Part shown: piece after piece, positions 28,198 through 36,503 of the stretch
How positions within the stretch are numbered: position 1 is the stretch's first letter
How the letters are laid out: each line of letters starts with the position of its first letter
Source of the DNA: SZUA-36 sp963759155
GTDB taxonomy: Bacteria; Pseudomonadota; Gammaproteobacteria; Xanthomonadales; SZUA-36
Direction of reading: 5' to 3'
Assembly (NCBI GenBank): GCA_963759155.1
Contig: CAVWXX010000008.1
Span: 62,001-126,000, forward strand
DNA: 64,000 nt
The notes under the pieces: model-generated
The model's database searches: none
The model's input: only the letters and a program-made list of their open reading frames with translations
Told to the model about the DNA's origin: nothing
Position numbers and translations under genes: made by a program

Positions 28198-30080
28198 TTA
28201 GTTATAAAGGTCACCGTGCTATCAAGGATGAGCGGGATGAACGGCGATTGTTCGAAAACAGGGCATGGGTGGGTTTTGCTGTCATTGCCGCGCTCATGCT
28301 GGCCCTGCTCGGGCGCTATGTCTGGCTGCAGATATTCGCTTTCGATAGCTTTTCCACACGCTCGGAAAATAACCGTGTAGCGGTACGCCCGGTCGTACCC
28401 AACCGGGGTGTCATTTATGACCGGCGGGGCCGGGTGATCGCTGAAAACCGTCCGGCCTACCGTCTGGAGGTCGTACCGGAGAAGATACCGGGAAAATTAC
28501 CGGGTCTGGAGGCCGTGCTGGATGAATTGTCCAGCCTGGTCGATCTGAGTGAAGATGACCGCAAGGCTTTTCACAAGTCACGTAACAATTACCATGTGTT
28601 TGACAGCGTACCGTTGAAATTCAACCTGAGCGAAACTGAAGTCGCCCGTCTCGTCGTCAACCAGCATCGTTTTGATGGTGTTAACGTGGTTCCCTATTTG
28701 TCCCGCCATTATCCCTATGGTGAGCTTCTGACACACGTTGTGGGCTATACCGGCCGATTGGACGCAGATGATATATCGAGCGTTGACGAGGGCAATTATC
28801 GTGGTACGCGTACCATTGGCAAAATTGGCATAGAAAAATTTCAGGAAAAGGAGCTACATGGCGTCAGTGGTTTTGAACGGGTCGAAACCAATGTTCGCGG
28901 GCGTGTGCTGAGAGTGCTGGAGCGTCAGGATGCCATACCGGGAACGGACCTCGTGCTATCACTTGATGTCGCTGTGCAACAGGCAGCCTGGGACGCGCTC
29001 GGTGACCGCACAGGTTCGGTGGTGGCGATTGATCCGGTGGATGGCAGTGTTATTGCACTGGTGAGCAAACCAGCCTACGACCCGAATGCTTTTGTCGATG
29101 GCATTAGCCAGCAGGCTTATAACGAAATTCTCAACGCCCCCGGTCGGCCCTTGTTCAACCGGGCGCTTAATGGTGGATACGAGCCAGGCTCAACACTGAA
29201 GCCTTTTGTTGGCCTGGCCGGGCTCGAGTTGGAACTGGTGACGCCAGAGACCCGGGTGTTTTCGAATGGCAAGTTCTATATCGAGGGCTATGACCGTCCC
29301 TATCGTGACTGGAAGGACGGGGGTCACGGCTGGGTGGATGTCGGTTCGGCGCTGGAACAGTCGGTCAATACCTATTTTTACCAACTGGCCATGGACATGG
29401 GTATCGACCGCATGCACGACTATCTTGCACAGTTTGGTTTTGGCTCGGCCACAGGTATTGATGTGCCCGGCGAGGGCAAGGGGCTGTTGCCCTCGCGTGA
29501 ATGGAAACGTGCGGTTCACCAATTACCCTGGTATCCGGGTGAGACAGTCATTGCGGGAATTGGCCAGGGCTTTAACGTGGTAACGCCCCTGCAGTTGGCC
29601 AACGCTGTCGCAGCACTGGTTAATGGCGGCATCCGTTACTCACCGAGACTTTTGTATGCAGCAAAGTCGGCAGGTGTTGAAAGGGCAAAGCGCATCAATG
29701 CCCCGGTGGCGTTCGAGGTGCCGGTGCGTGATCCGCAGGATTGGCAGGCGATTCTTGATGGTATGGACCGCGTGGTTAACGGCACTCGCGGCACGGCAAG
29801 AAGCATAGCCGTTGATGCCCCTTACCGGATGGGTGGCAAGAGTGGTACTGCGCAAGTGTATCAGCTTGCTGCCAATAAAAAGGACAACCCTGAAGACGTG
29901 GCTGAGCATCTGCGCGATCATGCCTGGTTTATCGCATTTGCACCGGTAGATGCCCCCAGGATTGCCATCGCGGTGGTTGTTGAGCATGGCGGCGGTGGTT
30001 CGTCAGTCGCTGCACCTGTTGCGCGGGCGACACTTGATGTCTGGCTTGACCAGGAGCTGGGACGGGAGCTTCAGCCGTGA
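28194..30080 (+). CDS. mrdA: Penicillin-binding protein 2 (elongation transpeptidase)
   Basis: A 628-residue class B PBP that cross-links lateral-wall peptidoglycan. It has one N-terminal membrane helix (VGFAVIAALMLALLGRYVW) and a dimerisation domain (RPVVPNRGVIYDRRG). In the transpeptidase domain the serine is S333 in GSTLKP, followed by the SVN motif (SVNTYFYQ) and KSGTAQV near the C-terminus. The GTG start overlaps the mreD stop, and the stop overlaps the rodA GTG, so this gene is tightly tied to both. Confidence 0.98.
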   Translation: MISYKGHRAIKDERDERRLFENRAWVGFAVIAALMLALLGRYVWLQIFAFDSFSTRSENNRVAVRPVVPNRGVIYDRRGRVIAENRPAYRLEVVPEKIPGKLPGLEAVLDELSSLVDLSEDDRKAFHKSRNNYHVFDSVPLKFNLSETEVARLVVNQHRFDGVNVVPYLSRHYPYGELLTHVVGYTGRLDADDISSVDEGNYRGTRTIGKIGIEKFQEKELHGVSGFERVETNVRGRVLRVLERQDAIPGTDLVLSLDVAVQQAAWDALGDRTGSVVAIDPVDGSVIALVSKPAYDPNAFVDGISQQAYNEILNAPGRPLFNRALNGGYEPGSTLKPFVGLAGLELELVTPETRVFSNGKFYIEGYDRPYRDWKDGGHGWVDVGSALEQSVNTYFYQLAMDMGIDRMHDYLAQFGFGSATGIDVPGEGKGLLPSREWKRAVHQLPWYPGETVIAGIGQGFNVVTPLQLANAVAALVNGGIRYSPRLLYAAKSAGVERAKRINAPVAFEVPVRDPQDWQAILDGMDRVVNGTRGTARSIAVDAPYRMGGKSGTAQVYQLAANKKDNPEDVAEHLRDHAWFIAFAPVDAPRIAIAVVVEHGGGGSSVAAPVARATLDVWLDQELGRELQP

Positions 30081-31168
30081 AGCGCCTGTTACCGACATGG
30101 GTGGGAGCGCCGCGTCTGGATCCGGTTCTTATGTTCCTGTTGATGATGATTATGGCTGCTGGCCTTGCGGTGCTCTATAGCGCCTCAGGACAGGATTTGG
30201 GCATGGTCAACCGGCAGGCAATACGACTTGGTTTCGGCCTGGTGGTCATGCTGATCATCAGCCAGGTCCCACCGCGGATATTGAGGGCCTGGACGCCGTG
30301 GCTGTATGGGCTGGGTGTGGCCATGTTGCTTGCAACCCTGGTGCTGGGTGTTGGCCGTGGTACACAACGCTGGCTTGATTTCGGTCTGTTTCGCTTTCAA
30401 CCTTCCGAGCTGATGAAGTTAGCAGTTCCCATGATGGTTGCCTGGTATTTGCATGCCAGGGTATTACCACCCGATTGGAAATCAACCGCCGTGTCGTTCG
30501 GGATCCTACTGGTGCCGACCTTGCTGATCTATCGGCAGCCCGACCTTGGAACCGCGTTACTGGTCGCTGCCAGCGGTGTATTTACCCTTTACCTGGCGGG
30601 TTTGCGGTGGCGGGTGCTGTTTAGCTTCGCCGGCCTGGCAGCCGCAGCGGCCCCGGTGTTATGGCTGGTCATGAAGGAATACCAGCGCGACCGTGTGCGT
30701 ACTTTTCTTAACCCGGAGGCCGACCCGTTGGGGCATGGCTGGAATATCATCCAGTCAAAAATTGCGGTTGGCTCGGGTGGTCTCACCGGCAAGGGCTGGT
30801 TGAACGGCACCCAGTCGAATCTTGAGTTTATTCCTGAGCGACACACCGATTTTATCCTCGCCGTGTTGTCCGAGGAATTCGGTTTGATCGGTGTCACCGT
30901 GTTGATGCTGTGCTACATGCTGATCATTTCGCGTGGTCTTTACATCGCCAATCTCGCTCGCGATACCGGGTCGAGGCTGCTGGCAGGTGCTTTGAGCCTG
31001 ACATTGTTCGTTTATGTGCTGGTGAACGGCGGCATGGTGTCCGGCGTGCTGCCTGTCGTGGGTGTGCCACTTCCATTGATCAGCTACGGAGGTACCTCAG
31101 CCGTCACACTTTTGGCAGGTTTCGGCATGATGATGTCCATTTATGGCCACAGAAAATTCATACGATAG
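30077..31168 (+). CDS. rodA: Peptidoglycan glycosyltransferase RodA
   Basis: A 363-residue SEDS-family protein with about ten membrane helices. Conserved SEDS positions are visible: RWLDFGLFRFQPSELMK, the Trp/Asp-containing loop with GHGWNIIQSKIAVGSGG, and the C-terminal GVPLPLISYGGTS. It polymerises glycan strands with PBP2. The start is a GTG overlapping the mrdA stop (GTGA). Confidence 0.98.
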   Translation: MKRLLPTWVGAPRLDPVLMFLLMMIMAAGLAVLYSASGQDLGMVNRQAIRLGFGLVVMLIISQVPPRILRAWTPWLYGLGVAMLLATLVLGVGRGTQRWLDFGLFRFQPSELMKLAVPMMVAWYLHARVLPPDWKSTAVSFGILLVPTLLIYRQPDLGTALLVAASGVFTLYLAGLRWRVLFSFAGLAAAAAPVLWLVMKEYQRDRVRTFLNPEADPLGHGWNIIQSKIAVGSGGLTGKGWLNGTQSNLEFIPERHTDFILAVLSEEFGLIGVTVLMLCYMLIISRGLYIANLARDTGSRLLAGALSLTLFVYVLVNGGMVSGVLPVVGVPLPLISYGGTSAVTLLAGFGMMMSIYGHRKFIR

Positions 31169-31171
31169 AGG

Positions 31172-31219
31172 GACCCGCAGGTTGCACCAGTTTCACAAAC
31201 CTGGCGCAACCTGCGGGTC
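31172..31219 (+). terminator. Strong hairpin after rodA
   Basis: GACCCGCAGGTTGC (31172-31185) and its exact complement (31206-31219) form a 14-bp stem around a loop with a further partial pairing. There is no following T-run, so it may be a rho-aided stop, an RNA-stability element, or a pause between rodA and mltB. Confidence 0.6.
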
Positions 31220-31361
31220 TGGGTATAGGTAATGTTTGTTGGAAATACCAGATGTTTGTTAAATGTACTTGTTAACTGCGGATTTTGTGCTCTGTTCGGG
31301 TAAACTCTATGCTCGGGTAGTGTGAATGCTGTTTAACTAATTAGATCGGAAATCCTTTTTA

Positions 31362-32342
31362 ATGCGAAAATTTCTTTTTTTGATGCTTTTTTGCGTACCT
31401 GTATTGGCAGCGGACCATCCTGGTACTGACGATTTTGTGAGTCGCGCGGCTTCGGAATATGGCTTGTCCGAGAGCGATGTCAGGGCTTTGTTGATGGAGG
31501 CTGAATACAAGCAGTCCATTGTGGATGCGATCTCCCGCCCGGCAGAGGGCAAGCCCTGGTATCAGTATCGAAAGATATTTCTGACCGACAAGCGAATTAA
31601 AGGCGGGGTCAAGTTCTGGAAGGAAAACAAGGAGCTCATCGAGGCGGCTTCGGAAAAGTTTGGCGTTGATGAAGAGTTTATCGTTTCGATTATCGGCGTG
31701 GAGACGTTTTACGGCCGTATTACCGGCAACTACCGGATTATTGATTCGCTGGTTACACTGGGCTTTTACTACCCGCAAGGGCTTTCTTCTGATCGCTCAC
31801 CATTTTTCTCCAAGGAGTTAATGCAATATATCAAGCTTGCTTCGGAAGAGGGGCTGCCCGCCAGTGAAGTCACCGGTTCCTATGCAGGCGCGATGGGTAT
31901 GGGTCAGTTCATGCCCAGCAGTTATCGTGAGTACGCGGTTGATTTCGATGGTGACGGCAAACGCGACCTGTGGCGCTCAACGCCCGATGTCGTCGGCAGC
32001 GTTGCCAATTACCTGCACAGGCATGGCTGGGAGTATGGTCAACCTGTGACGCGACGGGTCATTGCATCACAAGACGCCGCATTTGATGAGATCTCAAGCA
32101 GGGGTTTAAAACCATCGCTGACAGTGGCCGAATGGCAGGAGAAGGGTTTCCAGTCCTCGAATGAGCTACCCCCCGACCTGCCTGCAGCCGTTCTTAAGCT
32201 GAAGGAAGAGGATCGTAAAACCTATTGGCTGACGTTCAAAAATTTCTACGTCATCACGCGCTATAACCGCAGCCCGCGTTATGCGATGGCGGTTTACGAT
32301 TTGAGCCAGGAAATAAAGAAGGGCATGGGTGAAGATTCATGA
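31362..32342 (+). CDS. mltB: Lytic murein transglycosylase B
   Basis: A 326-residue soluble or periplasmic transglycosylase: signal peptide (MRKFLFLMLFCVPVLAA), then the SLT_2 catalytic domain with the glutamate in IIGVETFYGRITGNYR and the family motifs AGAMGMGQFMPSSYR and DFDGDGKRDLW. It cleaves glycan strands to leave 1,6-anhydroMurNAc ends. No lipobox cysteine is visible, unlike E. coli MltB. The stop overlaps the rlpA ATG. Confidence 0.96.
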   Translation: MRKFLFLMLFCVPVLAADHPGTDDFVSRAASEYGLSESDVRALLMEAEYKQSIVDAISRPAEGKPWYQYRKIFLTDKRIKGGVKFWKENKELIEAASEKFGVDEEFIVSIIGVETFYGRITGNYRIIDSLVTLGFYYPQGLSSDRSPFFSKELMQYIKLASEEGLPASEVTGSYAGAMGMGQFMPSSYREYAVDFDGDGKRDLWRSTPDVVGSVANYLHRHGWEYGQPVTRRVIASQDAAFDEISSRGLKPSLTVAEWQEKGFQSSNELPPDLPAAVLKLKEEDRKTYWLTFKNFYVITRYNRSPRYAMAVYDLSQEIKKGMGEDS

Positions 32343-33112
32343 TGCGACTGATTTTCGCAGCGACTCTTGCCGCATTGTTTTTTGTCGGCTGTGCTGGCAA
32401 AAAAGAAAAAGATGTTGAGCCCGGTGATGGCCCGTCCAGCCGTAAAATGACGCCGGCTGATGTCCATGACGCCGTGCCGGTGGCGGAGCCTCGAGCCCGC
32501 TATGGCAACCACAGCCCCTACACGGTTTTGGGCAAGACCTATACCGTATTACCCACCAGCAAGGGCTATCACGAGCGTGGTATTGCATCGTGGTATGGAA
32601 GCAAGTTCCACGGCCGGCGCACCTCGAGTGGTGAACCCTATGATATGCACCTGGCCACCGCAGCGCATAAAAGCCTGCCCTTGCCAACTTATGCTGAAGT
32701 TACCAATCTGGATAATGGTCGCAAGATGATTGTTAAAATCAATGACCGTGGTCCATTCCATGACGACCGGATCATTGATCTGTCTTATGCTGCTGCGATC
32801 AAGTTGGGTGTTGACCAGACCGGCACGGCGCGCATAGATGTCCGGGCGATTGATGTGGATACGTCCAAACGCAAGCCCGTAAAAGTAGCTGATGGTACAT
32901 TTTTGCAGGTGGGTGCATTCAGTAAGCGAAAAACCGCTGAAGACCTGGCCGGAAAAATGATGGCCGCACAGCTCAAGCCTGTATCGGTGAAGAAAAGCCG
33001 GGGATTGTACAAGGTATGGATAGGACCCTATGCTTCAGACATGGAAATTGAAGCCAGTATGCGACGCGTGGTTGAACTGGGCTACGAACGCCCGCATAAA
33101 GTAAGTCGCTAA
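32339..33112 (+). CDS. rlpA: Septal/lateral peptidoglycan lytic lipoprotein RlpA
   Basis: A 257-residue lipoprotein with lipobox FVGC near residue 18. It then has a double-psi beta-barrel domain (GIASWYGSKFHGRRTSSGE, NDRGPFHDDRIIDLSYAAA) with the catalytic-type aspartate and histidine, and a C-terminal SPOR domain (FLQVGAFSKRKTAEDLAGK, KVWIGPYAS) that binds denuded glycan. In Pseudomonas, RlpA cleaves such glycans at division sites. It overlaps mltB by an ATGA junction. Confidence 0.97.
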   Translation: MMRLIFAATLAALFFVGCAGKKEKDVEPGDGPSSRKMTPADVHDAVPVAEPRARYGNHSPYTVLGKTYTVLPTSKGYHERGIASWYGSKFHGRRTSSGEPYDMHLATAAHKSLPLPTYAEVTNLDNGRKMIVKINDRGPFHDDRIIDLSYAAAIKLGVDQTGTARIDVRAIDVDTSKRKPVKVADGTFLQVGAFSKRKTAEDLAGKMMAAQLKPVSVKKSRGLYKVWIGPYASDMEIEASMRRVVELGYERPHKVSR

Positions 33113-33150
33113 GTAGAAACCACTGGCAACTGACGGAATAATTGTAAATT

Positions 33151-34341
33151 ATGAAGAAAATCGTTTTATTAATAGTCTTTACCATTGCTTTGCCGTTGGT
33201 TGCAATGGCGCAAGCGACACCACCAAAGCCTACACCGACTCCTCCGAGGGGGTTGCCGACGCCAGCGGCACCGACGCTGGGCGCCAACAGCTATATCCTG
33301 ATGGATTTCAATAGCGGTCATGTGCTCGTTGAAAGCAATCCTGATATGCCGGTCGAGCCAGCCAGCATAACCAAGGTGATGACCAGCTATGTTGTATTTA
33401 CCGAACTGGCCAGTGGCAATATCAGCCTCACCGATAAGGTTGCTGTCAGTGAAACAGCCTGGCGGACAGGTGGTTCACGTATGTTTATTGAACCTTCCAT
33501 GCAGCCGAGCATTGAACAACTGATAAAAGGCATGGTGATCCAGTCGGGTAATGATGCCAGCGTGGCGCTGGCGGAGCACCTGGCCGGAACAGAGGAAGCT
33601 TTTGCCGGCTTGATGAACCATCACGCGGCACAAATGGGTATGACTAACAGTCATTTTATGAATGCGACCGGTCTGCCACATGAGGATCACTACACCACGG
33701 CACGGGATGTGGCGATATTGAGCGCCGCCCTGATAGCTGACTTCCCGGAATACTATCGCTGGTACTCTGAGAAAGAATATAGCTTCAATAATATACGTCA
33801 GCATAATCGCAATAATCTGCTGTGGCGTGATCCGGCGGTAGACGGTTTGAAAACTGGTCACACAGAAGCTGCAGGGTATTGCCTGGCCGCTTCAGCCAAG
33901 CGTGATGGAATGCGTCTTATCAGCGTGGTACTGGGTTCCGGTTCCGAGACATCACGTGTCAATGAAAGCCAGAGCCTGCTTAATTACGGATTTCGCTTTT
34001 TTGAAACCATCCAGCTCTATAAGGCCGGTCAGGAGCTCGCGCAGGGTAAAGTATGGAAAGGCGAAGAGGACGAGATAAGACTGGGTATTGGTGAAGAGCT
34101 TTTTGTCACCATACCCCGGGGCCGTTACGACGACCTCGACGCACAGGTCGAGATGCGTCCTGAGTTAATAGCACCGATTACCGAGGGCGAGGAAGTCGGT
34201 CAGATTTCCATCCGCCTCGAGGATGCTGAAATCACTTCCCGTGGCCTGGTTGCCCTGGAAACCGTTCCCGAGGCCGGGTTTTTCGGTCGTACCTGGGATG
34301 GTATGAGCATGTGGTTCGGCGGGTTGTTTGGCGAAGACTGA
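33151..34341 (+). CDS. dacA: D-alanyl-D-alanine carboxypeptidase (PBP5/6 type)
   Basis: A 396-residue periplasmic enzyme with a signal peptide ending near MAQA, a Pro/Thr-rich linker (about residues 24-45), then the catalytic domain with serine 72 in SITKVMTS, the SGN motif in QSGNDASVAL and the KTG motif in DGLKTGHTEAAG. A C-terminal PBP5 domain and an amphipathic end (WDGMSMWFGGLFG) anchor it to the membrane. It trims the terminal D-Ala of pentapeptides. The stop overlaps the DUF493 ATG (TGATG). Confidence 0.97.
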   Translation: MKKIVLLIVFTIALPLVAMAQATPPKPTPTPPRGLPTPAAPTLGANSYILMDFNSGHVLVESNPDMPVEPASITKVMTSYVVFTELASGNISLTDKVAVSETAWRTGGSRMFIEPSMQPSIEQLIKGMVIQSGNDASVALAEHLAGTEEAFAGLMNHHAAQMGMTNSHFMNATGLPHEDHYTTARDVAILSAALIADFPEYYRWYSEKEYSFNNIRQHNRNNLLWRDPAVDGLKTGHTEAAGYCLAASAKRDGMRLISVVLGSGSETSRVNESQSLLNYGFRFFETIQLYKAGQELAQGKVWKGEEDEIRLGIGEELFVTIPRGRYDDLDAQVEMRPELIAPITEGEEVGQISIRLEDAEITSRGLVALETVPEAGFFGRTWDGMSMWFGGLFGED

Positions 34342-34637
34342 TGGCTTCTGTTTTTCCCCCTGGTAACGGTTCGGAGCAGCAGGAAACCCTGCTGGAGTTT
34401 CCGTGCAAGTTTCCCGTCAAGGCAATGGGTCGCGGTGAAGCCGGGTTTGAAGCCCTGGTGACAGGGATCGTTCTTGCCCACGCTGAAATATTTGTCGGTG
34501 AATCGATTACTTCCGTTTCCAGCAGTACCGGAAAATTCCTTTCAGTTACCGTGACCATCGAAGCTGTTTCAAAAGCTCAACTGGATCGCATTTACCAGGA
34601 TCTGACCGACTGCGAGCAAGTTCTGGTCGCACTTTGA
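34341..34637 (+). CDS. ybeD: DUF493 (YbeD-like) protein
   Basis: A 98-residue cytoplasmic protein with the DUF493 core: LLEFPCKFPVKAMGRGEAGFE and SVSSSTGKFLSVTVTIEA. The family has an ACT-like fold and sits between dacA and lipB in many gammaproteobacteria; its exact role is not known. Start and stop both overlap neighbours (TGATG junctions), which fixes the ATG at 34341. Confidence 0.93.
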   Translation: MASVFPPGNGSEQQETLLEFPCKFPVKAMGRGEAGFEALVTGIVLAHAEIFVGESITSVSSSTGKFLSVTVTIEAVSKAQLDRIYQDLTDCEQVLVAL

Positions 34638-35287
34638 TGCCAGCTTCACCCCTGTTAGTCCGGCGTTTGGGTCTGATGGACTACGAACCCGTGTGGCGCG
34701 CGATGCAGGCGTTTACCGACCAGCGTGATGCAGACACACCCGATGAGCTATGGCTCGTTGAGCATCCCCCGGTGTTTACCCAGGGCCAGGCTGGCAAGGC
34801 TGAACACCTGTTGGCACCGGGCGATATCCCTGTCATTCAGGTCGATCGTGGCGGACAGGTAACCTATCATGGTCCGGGCCAGATCGTGGCGTATCCACTG
34901 ATTGATATCAGTCGCTCAAACATCGGTGTACGAGCGCTTGTGAAGGGGATCGAGCAGGTCGTCATCGATGTATTGAAAAGTTACGGTGTCGATGCGCAAC
35001 TGTTAGAGGGCGCGCCGGGGGTTTACATCGATGGCGTCAAAATTGCCTCGCTGGGCTTGCGGATTCGTCGAGGCAAATCATTTCATGGTCTTGCATTTAA
35101 TATCAATATGGACCTGGAACCCTTTCAGCGTATCAACCCCTGTGGCTTTAAAGGTTTACAGGTGACCAAGCTGTCGGCATTTGCCGAGGTATCCATGGGT
35201 GAGGTGGAAAATCGCCTGATTGCAGGTCTCAGCCAGGTTTTGGGCTACAATGACAGGTTCCGCCTGGTGGAAGGCGGTCTGCCCTGA
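34637..35287 (+). CDS. lipB: Octanoyl-[ACP]:protein N-octanoyltransferase
   Basis: A 216-residue transferase that moves octanoate from ACP to the lipoyl domains of 2-oxoacid dehydrogenases and GcvH. The motifs RGGQVTYHGPGQIVAYPL and KIASLGLRIRRGKSFHG (catalytic lysine region) and INPCGFKGLQVTKL (catalytic cysteine region) are all intact. The ATG at 34637 overlaps the DUF493 stop; a TTG three bases earlier is less likely. Confidence 0.98.
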   Translation: MPASPLLVRRLGLMDYEPVWRAMQAFTDQRDADTPDELWLVEHPPVFTQGQAGKAEHLLAPGDIPVIQVDRGGQVTYHGPGQIVAYPLIDISRSNIGVRALVKGIEQVVIDVLKSYGVDAQLLEGAPGVYIDGVKIASLGLRIRRGKSFHGLAFNINMDLEPFQRINPCGFKGLQVTKLSAFAEVSMGEVENRLIAGLSQVLGYNDRFRLVEGGLP

Positions 35288-35316
35288 GCGTGGCAGCAAA
35301 GCGGATGGATACATAA

Positions 35317-36309
35317 GTGACAGATCAGAATAAAATACCAATTCATTTGGTTTCTCAAAAAACTTCGGCTGCCCAAAAAGAACTGGGTGCCAAAAAGCTG
35401 GCTCGCAATACGGCCCGCTTTGACCAGGACGCCCCGGTTTTACGTAAACCATCGTGGATCCGTGTCCGTTTGCCTGCAGGCAATGAAGTGGCCAAGCTCA
35501 AGTCACGTTTGCGTGATAACCGCCTGGTGACCGTTTGTGAAGAGGCTACCTGCCCAAATATTCATGAGTGTTTCAATAAGGGTACTGCCACATTTATGAT
35601 CCTCGGCGAAATTTGCACCCGTCGATGTTCGTTTTGTGATGTCGCTCATGGCCGACCCAACCCCCCGGATGAAAACGAACCGGAAAGCCTGGCCAATACG
35701 ATCCGTGATATGAAATTACGTTACGTGGTGATCACATCGGTTGACCGTGATGACCTGCGTGACGGCGGTGCAGGGCACTATGTACGTTGCCTTGATCGCA
35801 TCCGGGAATTAAGCCCGGGTATCAAGCTGGAAGTACTGGTTCCGGATTTTCGTGGCAAGGGTCGTATGGAAAGGGCCTTGGAGATACTTGAAACTTCACC
35901 GCCGGATGTATTCAACCATAACCTTGAGACGGTCAAACCTTTATACCCGAACGTCAGGCCCGGAGCTGACTACGATTGGTCACTGAATTTGCTCAAGAAA
36001 TTCAAAGCGCAACACCCTGATGTTCCCACAAAGTCAGGGATCATGCTGGGTCTTGGTGAGACATTTGAGCAGGTCGAACAGGTTCTGAAGGATCTGAGAG
36101 CGCACGATGTCGATATGGTCACAATAGGCCAGTATCTGCAGCCAACGCCCCACCACCATCCCGTATTACGTTATTGGAAGCCTGAAGAGTTCGAAGAATT
36201 TGCTAAACTGGGCTATGGGATGGGGTTCACGCACGTTGCATCGGGGCCACTTGTCCGGTCCTCGTATCATGCAGATTTAATGGCCGAAGAGTCGGGCCTG
36301 GTAGATTAA
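35317..36309 (+). CDS. lipA: Lipoyl synthase
   Basis: A 330-residue radical-SAM enzyme that inserts two sulfur atoms into octanoyl chains. The auxiliary cluster ligands are in CEEATCPNIHECF, the SAM-cluster cysteines in CTRRCSFCDV, and the C-terminal serine ligand in RSSYHAD. The start is a GTG 29 bp after lipB. It completes the lipoate pair at the end of the run from mreB. Confidence 0.98.
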   Translation: MTDQNKIPIHLVSQKTSAAQKELGAKKLARNTARFDQDAPVLRKPSWIRVRLPAGNEVAKLKSRLRDNRLVTVCEEATCPNIHECFNKGTATFMILGEICTRRCSFCDVAHGRPNPPDENEPESLANTIRDMKLRYVVITSVDRDDLRDGGAGHYVRCLDRIRELSPGIKLEVLVPDFRGKGRMERALEILETSPPDVFNHNLETVKPLYPNVRPGADYDWSLNLLKKFKAQHPDVPTKSGIMLGLGETFEQVEQVLKDLRAHDVDMVTIGQYLQPTPHHHPVLRYWKPEEFEEFAKLGYGMGFTHVASGPLVRSSYHADLMAEESGLVD

Positions 36310-36414
36310 GCCAGCGAGAGCGGAGAGCGCTTATTTAGCCGCTGGATTGACTCGACTAAACTTTTGACCCTTGCATCAGTACTTTGGCAAGTGATTAAAT
36401 AGTTTGCATAATTA

Positions 36415-36446
36415 CACAAACCCGGCAACTCATCGCCGGGTTTGTG
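36415..36446 (+). terminator. Hairpin terminator candidate after lipA
   Basis: CACAAACCCGGC (36415-36426) pairs perfectly with GCCGGGTTTGTG (36435-36446) around an 8-base loop. No T-run follows, so intrinsic termination is likely but not textbook. Confidence 0.65.
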
Positions 36447-36503
36447 GTCAGTAGCTAAGTGATAATTGGTTTATCAGGTTAAATCATCCTGGAGAAATAG
36501 AGT

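Noticed and set aside
30925..31168. Tentative FtsW assignment instead of RodA
   Set aside because: The gene directly follows mrdA and mreBCD with overlapping starts, so the elongation paralogue RodA is the better call.
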